64,000 bases of DNA from Bactrocera neohumeralis. Lineage: Eukaryota > Arthropoda > Insecta > Diptera > Tephritidae. The DNA lies in contig NC_065921.1 of assembly GCF_024586455.1 (NCBI RefSeq), forward strand, positions 26,416,635-26,480,634, in the 5' to 3' direction. Every line of letters begins with the position of its first letter. Position 1 is the first letter of the stretch. Positions 58,255 through 64,000 of the stretch are shown piece by piece. The translations under genes and the position numbers were made by a program. A model generated the notes under the pieces. That model saw only the letters and a program-made list of their open reading frames with translations. It was not told the origin of the DNA and did not search any database.

Positions 58255-58690
58255 GGCATCGATGCGTTCTTTTCTTATCCATTAAATACAAATATTAAGT
58301 GAAAAATTTTATTTATTCGATTTCCTACAGCAGCACAAACTTATTGCACAGTTTTCTTACTTGTAAGCACATAATAGAAGCAAAAGGAAGAAAAACAAAA
58401 TATTTATAAATACCATATAAGCTAAAAACACCAATGATTTTTTTGTAATTTTTATAAGCCGAGTATATTGTCCATAAAATATAAATATATATGTATGAGT
58501 ATGTATGTGTTCGATATATATTTTTCGGTAAATCTAAGTAATAAAGAGAAATACATATCCACATATGAATTTGTATTCCAATCGAGGTTCCCTAATTTTT
58601 TAAAGAAACTTGAAATTTAATTTTTAGTATCATCATATCGAAAAAACATTCTTTGGCATTTATTTTTTGAAGATTATTTTATTTAAATGC
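58255..58690 (+). other. Nidogen 3' untranslated and downstream DNA
   Basis: An ATTAAA-type signal follows closely (ccattaaatacaaatattaa, about 58280) and AATAAA occurs at about 58541. No coding sequence is seen. Confidence 0.4.
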
Positions 58691-59400
58691 GTGCTATGTC
58701 TCAGATCCCTCCGTTGACACCAATTTTCTATGATTCGTTCGAGCATTTCGACTGGTAACTGCCGAAAGACACGCGTGATGTTTTGCTCCGAGGCCTGAGA
58801 CGAAGCAGGACTGTTCGCATAGACTTAAGACTTCACATACATATAGTATATCTATAGGAAAAAGTCTAGTGGTGTGATATCATACATTCTTGGTGGCCAA
58901 TCTAAATAAATCCATTGTTTGAGACAATGTGTTGGAAGTGGCGTCGTCTTGTTGATACCAAATGTCACCGAGACTACGAACTTCAATTTCAGGCATCAAA
59001 TAGTCGGTTATGATGGCGCGGTAATGCTCGCCATTGACGGTTACGTTCTCACCGGCATCATTTTTGAAGAAATATGGACCGATGATTCGACCGACCCACA
59101 AGCTACACCAAAATTTGGCTCGAAAACGTGGGACTCCTTGAAACTGATATCGCTTGGGAAGGCCGAACAGTTTCATTTCTTGCACAAGCTGTATTTTGTA
59201 CGCTTTCAATTTAAGATCTCGATATGTCAGTGTTGTTGCGAATGGCACGGAACCAACTCTCCACGGTCGTCTTATACACTCTCAACTACGGCTGCAATAT
59301 TTTCTGCACTGTGTGCTGGACTTCGGAGATCCTTTAATGTACATATGTATAAGTGTTCGTCTGTCCGATCGACCGTCACGAACTAGTCCCTAAGTTAATC
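58690..59400 (-). mobile_element. DD41D Tc1/mariner-type element, central part preserved
   Basis: The minus-strand frame at 59248-58880 reads TYRDLKLKAYKIQLVQEMKL then GRIIGPYFFKNDAGENVTVN and IWYQQDDATSNTLSQTMDLF (second Asp). Further regions upstream (59250-59340) match the HTH linker seen at 140-240. Bases 58880-58700 hold the third-Asp and C-terminal part with frameshifts. The stretch with the first Asp is deleted (RAKFW joins directly to CSLWVG). Confidence 0.75.
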
Positions 59401-59439
59401 ATAATATTGCACTCACTCAATTCCACACTTCTTTCCAAC

Positions 59440-59710
59440 TCCAAAAAAAGCTGCTTATTTAGAACCACCGATATCGTTCCACTCTAGAATATATCTGCTA
59501 AACCAACTTATTGAAGAAATTTAAGTTCATGTTTGGAAAACTGTTTTATTTGTTGAGCGGCCGATCAAAATCAAGTTTTTGTGTGCAAAACTTTTTTCGA
59601 AATTTTATATAGAATAACGGATAAGGCAGAGCTACGATCTACGAACATATCTTTCAGACGGGATCATTATAGCATATAGCTGCAATACAAAATCAGAAGA
59701 CGCACCGCTA
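59440..59710 (+). mobile_element. DINE-1-like fragment
   Basis: Modules aagctgcttatttagaacca, ccgatatcgttccactctag and cattatagcatatagctgca are those of the repeat at 24090-24640. Both ends are missing. Confidence 0.45.
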
Positions 59711-60294
59711 CTAAGAGCATTCTCTTTCATTGAGGTCAGCATTCAGTCCTATAGCAGAGCGGTATTCTTACTGTGCGATTGCGAGACTCTACTGACCTAG
59801 AATACAACTTAGGAGATCTATTGAACTACTTGCTTACTGAACATTTTTCAATAGAAATTCATGCTGTAATGCTAAATATCCAGGGGAACGCAAACGTTTG
59901 AAAGAAAGAAGGTGAGATGGAAAAATCTAGACACTTCTTCTCCATTGTCTAGCTTTCGGCGAACTATAAGACATAACCGAAACTGACATTAGGGACAATA
60001 AGAAATTTGTGATAGGCTCAAAGAGCTTTGTCGATTTCTGAGGGTCTCAATTATACATTAGTTTAAGCACCACAACGGACCGGCATTCTTAGCTGTCTCG
60101 GTGACAACCCTGTTGACCTCTTTACATAACCTGTTCAACATTTACGTCAAAAAATGGGGCTAGGAAGAAATAGCAAAACGTAACCGTTGAATGAAAAGTT
60201 TTACGAATATGTATTTGATATAAGAAATGCTTCGTGACGAGTATTATTTTTCTAATCATTCTTCGGAACATCATTATTTGTTCGATTGTTTCTA

Positions 60295-60870
60295 CTTCTC
60301 TTCTTCTTCTTTATTGGCGTAGACAGCGCTGAGTTTACAAAAGCGCGCCAGTCGTTCTTTTTTTTCGATGTTTGGCGCCAATTGGAGATTCCAAGTGTAG
60401 CAAAGATCTTCTCCAGCTGGTCTTCCTTTTACTCTGCTTCCCCCGTTACTAAAGACTTTTTATTTATTCGGATGATATGACCTAGCCAGCGTAGCCACTG
60501 TATTTAAATGACTGTACTATACCGATGTCGTCGTATATTTCGTACAGGTCATCGTTCCATCGGAAAAGTCCTTGCCCATCTTGACGGAGCTTCTGGTATT
60601 ACTCAACGTCAGTTTAAACAGCCGTACTAGTTTTGCAGGGATTAAGACATCGCGGCATAAAGGCAGCTCCTTTTCGTGCTATCAAAGACAGCTTTGAAAT
60701 CGACGAAAAGGTGGTGAGTGTTGATTCTCTTTTCATGGGTCCTTTCCAAGATTTGGCACATGGTAAATATCTGGTCAGTTGTTGATTTTCCAAGCCTAAA
60801 GCTACAGTGCTACTACTTCAGGGTTGGACAATGGAACGTCTGCTCCATCTTTATCGGGCCCACATGTGTT
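60295..60870 (-). mobile_element. RTE-like LINE fragment
   Basis: The 3' end is at about 60296 with the cttctcttcttcttctttat tail. The minus strand at 60800-60620 corresponds to the region around FDFKAAFDSTKR and ELPLCRDV-type RTE sequence. The YADD segment is deleted between about 60600 and 60560, where the sequence jumps to the C-terminal WNDDLYEIYDDIGIVQ motif. Confidence 0.7.
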
Positions 60871-62440
60871 TTATTTATAATTTTAGTATGATTCGGGTAT
60901 TAGTCTACAAGAGTATACTGGGGTTCCGGTCTTGAAACCTTCTGTTAGTCGCCGCAACTTTTCGTACAATTTTCAAGCATAATCCCTGTTGACCGGGATG
61001 TCAAGCTCTTCAAACTCATGCATATCGGCCTCTCTCTTTTTTTGCCTGCAAATGTGTCTCGCTTCCCCTTTTAACTCTCGGTATCTATCCCATCCCACAC
61101 GTGTTGTAGTCGATTGTAACGTTGCGAGTCTTGCAAATGCCAGACAATGAAATGCTTTGATGTTTCGATCTCACCTTTCTCCATACAAGCCGAAGCTTCT
61201 TTTAAGGGGTGAAATCTTCAAAGATTTTGTGAAAATTTCAAAAGAATATATTTCAAGCTCGCCATTAAGACGTCATTTTAGTCAGGAAAAATGTGCCTCC
61301 GAATTGACAGCAGAACTTCTAGCAGGATCATCAAGAGTAAAAAAAAGTACGTATTTTAATTAAGACCATAAACAGGGTATTGGACGAAAGGAAAATAAAA
61401 CAAGTAAAAATTATATTTTTGATAGCTGTTTTTACAAAAATGCAAATTTTGGTCATTATTTCTCGACGCTATTGTTTTTAATTAGTTGTAATTCAAAAAT
61501 CCTACATTCGAGTCCTTGTAATTTATATTTCAAATTCTCATTAAGATCAGTTGAGTAGTTCGCGAGAACTACAGAGTTTTGAGACAAAACGCGTTTAAAG
61601 TTTTAGGTGACTATATAGCGGAAGTCGAGACTGCTGCTTTTTAAGACTGTATCACGAAAATTGGTTACTCGGATCAACTAGAGATCAATAGTAGTTTGCT
61701 CAACCTTCCCAATCGATACGAAATCGTACAGAAATAAATAAATACACGCGCATGTAGGAAACTTCAATGAATATTTTTATTTAATTTAATTCTTTTTTTC
61801 ATATATGCATGTATGTATACTTCAAATTACATTTTAATCGCTATCAATTAAAATTTAGTTTTCTCAAATTTGGTTTTCAATTGCATTTTGTAGATTTACA
61901 ACTTTAACGTGTTGTTACTGCTTATTTGTATTTGTATTTGTATTTTTGTTTGTGTTTTTGCTTTTTGTTTTTTTTTTTTTTGGTTTTGCTTTTCTCGAGA
62001 TGAACTATGTAGAATGTTACAGTTACAGCGGCAACAATTACAGTTACTTATGACTTCAACATCTTATTGCACTTTTTCATTTTGTTTTCTTACATCCTGC
62101 TTCTTGATGCTTTATGATATATAGTATATTCTAGTTTCATTTAAATATAACAGTAAATATAATTAACTAGTTTATTCATATGCTTATGAATTTATGTTAT
62201 ATTCATTATTTAACAGCTAATTTTTACATTATACAATTTGTTAAGCGTAAGGGCCTAATGTGCTGTATGAAAATGCAAAGTAAAAATGGCGGAAAATATG
62301 GGCGTGTTCATACAACGAATGGCGTCCAAAGCGCCAATTGGTGCTAAGGTACTTAAATGAGTTTCTTTAAATCCTAAAATTAAACTAAGAAATATATTTT
62401 TGGTTTTGATCTGTTATTTTCTACTTTTATATCATTTTAG
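60871..62440. other. Intergenic DNA including repeat copy 2 (61300-61700)
   Basis: 61300-61700 is the diverged counterpart of 43130-43470 (shared agaacttct, aagaccataaacagggt, aaaacgcgtttaaagtttta). The rest is AT-rich with a TTTGTATTTG microsatellite at 61920-61980. No gene is supported. Confidence 0.4.
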
Positions 62441-63480
62441 CGCTTTTTGAATTTTAAAAATGGAAAAAAAGAAACTTCGCGTGTTGAAAAAATATTACTT
62501 TTTGAAGAGAAAAAATGCAGTTGAAGCTAAAACTTGACCTGATTATGAGTTTCCGGACACTACCCCATAAAAATCAACCATCAAGGATTGTTATTCTAAA
62601 TTAAGACGTTGTTGAATGAGCACCGAAGACGGTGAACGCAAAGGACGCCCAAAAGCGGTTACTAGAAACGAAAGCATCAACATCATCACAAGTTTTGGAT
62701 GACCATAAATGAAAGTTGTTTGAGATAGCAATCACTCTAAAGATATCAACTGAATGTGCACATCATTCACGAATATTAGGGTAAAGAAAACTCTTTGGAA
62801 AGGGGGTGCCGCTGGAGCTCACTCTTGCCCAAAAACAACGACGAGTTGATGATTCGGAGCAGTCTTTGGAGATGTCTAAGCGTAATAAACCCTAGTTTGA
62901 AAATGGATGAATCATGACTGCACCATTTCGCTCCGAAGTCCAATCGACAGTCATCCGAGTGGACTGTACACGTTGAGCTCGCTCCAAAGTGTGGAAAAAG
63001 GGAACACTTTCTGTATTTTGGGATGCGCAATGAATAATTTTTATAGACTACCTTGAAAAAGGAAGGACCATCAACAGCGACTATTACAAAGCATTATCGC
63101 AGCGTTTGAAGGACGAAATCGCCGAAAAACGGCTGCTTTTGATGAAAACAGAAATGCTATTTCATATCAAGACAAAGCTCCGTGTCTCAAGTCAGTGGAA
63201 ACGATGGCAAAAATCCTTGAATCGGGCTTCGAATTTCTTCCACATCCACCGTATTCTCCAGATCTGCTCCTCAGCGACTATTTCCAGTTCTCAGATCTCA
63301 AAAGAATGCTCAGATATGGGGAAAAATTTTCGTCGAATGAAGAGGTGAAGTCTATTTTCCAGCAAAGGACAACTCGTAGTACCAAAATGGTATCGAAAAG
63401 TTGGATGGTCTCTATTATCAGTGCCAAAAAAATATGTTTTAGTATAGTAGGTCGAGGACCTTTTAATTAAACGTATTTTT
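62440..63480 (+). mobile_element. mariner element, near full-length but dead
   Basis: It reads KKKLRVLKKYYFLKRKNAVE (HTH, about 62463), STEDGERKGRPKAVTR (about 62618), then LTLAQKQRRVDDSEQSLEMS and VFWDAQ. Next come IDYLEKGRTINSDYYKALSQ, RLKDEIAEKRLLL and, after a frameshift near 63190, LPHPPYSPDLLLSDYFQFSD (third Asp). The HDNAPSH motif is eroded (FHIKTKLRVSS). Numerous stops are present. Confidence 0.8.
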
Positions 63481-64000
63481 TAATACTATAATTTAATTAT
63501 AGTCCCATTGCTATCAGACTAAAGGAGTATACTAGCATAGTTTTGAAAAAATGGAAATTCTTTTCTATATTTTATTAGTTTGCGTATTCAAAATATCTTT
63601 CAAAAATAATTTTTAAAAATTCAAATTATTTCCTAAGTTAAAGTCGTTTTATTGTCGACGACCAAACTTTAAGGGATCGTCTCAGTGTGAAGTTTTCGAA
63701 AAATCGATTTCTTTTTGTTGATAGAATATACTATAATAAACATTCTCTCAAATTTTGAAATCAAAATTCTAAGTATTATGGTCGCTACCGCGTTTCTTGT
63801 AGAAAGGCAACAGAGTGGGGAACGCTACAACTCCAATCTTTAAACGCGTTTTTCCCAGAATGGTGTTTTTCAAAATGGTTTTCACCCTCAAAGGAAGAGT
63901 TTTGAAGATATCTAGGTCCAATGTGGAGAGAATACTTTTAATCATTCTCTATCGCGCTATGAAGGCTCTTTTTTTTAAATCTTCCTAATTTTTTCTACGA
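63481..64000. other. AT-rich intergenic DNA at the right edge
   Basis: No gene is seen. About 63660-63970 contains aaacgcgtttttcccagaat, possibly related to the 43.1/61.3 kb repeat, but the similarity is too short to assign. Confidence 0.3.

Noticed and set aside
1..64000. tRNA, rRNA or viral genes
   Set aside because: I looked for tRNA-like cloverleaf blocks, rRNA signatures and viral or LTR gag-pol motifs and saw none that I could support.

Overview
The window is a piece of a higher-fly (Diptera) nuclear genome. It contains spliced genes with GT-AG introns and fly orthologues of Nrk, ND-MWFE, TppII and Nidogen. The intergenic and intronic DNA is AT-rich and full of decayed mariner, RTE and R1/Jockey-type elements and DINE-1-like repeats. 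The mixture of TE families suggests a tephritid fruit fly, but that is inference from remembered families, not a database match.

Layout, left to right. (1) 1-8.2 kb: an apolipoprotein-D-like lipocalin whose last three exons lie at 3254-4028 (+). Its signal-peptide exon was not found. It sits among fragments of a DD41D Tc1/mariner-type transposon and of R1-like and Jockey-like LINEs. (2) 8.6-9.1 kb: a single-exon secreted glycine-rich protein. (3) 11.5-14.1 kb (-): the receptor tyrosine kinase Nrk, five coding exons with a Frizzled-type CRD, a kringle, a TM segment and an active-looking kinase. (4) 14.5-15.6 kb (-): ND-MWFE, the 73-aa complex I subunit, three exons. (5) 16.6-27.5 kb (+): tripeptidyl-peptidase II, 18 coding exons, all subtilase catalytic residues present, one apparent GC-AG intron and several long AT-only introns. 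ND-MWFE and TppII are divergent, and a perfect DRE palindrome lies between them. (6) 27.5-37 kb: an intergenic transposon zone with RTE, DD41D, mariner and R1-like fragments. (7) 37.8-58.3 kb (+): Nidogen, 12 coding exons. Its first intron of about 13.9 kb is loaded with transposons. Intron 8 carries an intact antisense single-exon gene for a small, probably mitochondrial, membrane protein. (8) 58.3-64 kb: downstream DNA with more DD41D, RTE and mariner fragments.

The genes do not form one pathway. ND-MWFE and TppII are housekeeping functions (respiration, cytosolic peptide degradation). Nrk is a cell-surface receptor and Nidogen a basement-membrane linker. I found no convincing new multi-gene system. 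The items most worth a second look are a 113-bp direct repeat flanking a short RTE 3' end, the gene nested in Nidogen, the GC-AG intron of TppII, a secreted-protein ORF divergent from Nidogen, an orphan terminal-exon-like patch at 35.0 kb, a near-perfect 139-bp foldback element, and a DD41D element family with recognisable termini.

Exon boundaries were set by hand from splice consensus, reading-frame continuity and remembered family sequences. Boundaries of repeats are approximate.
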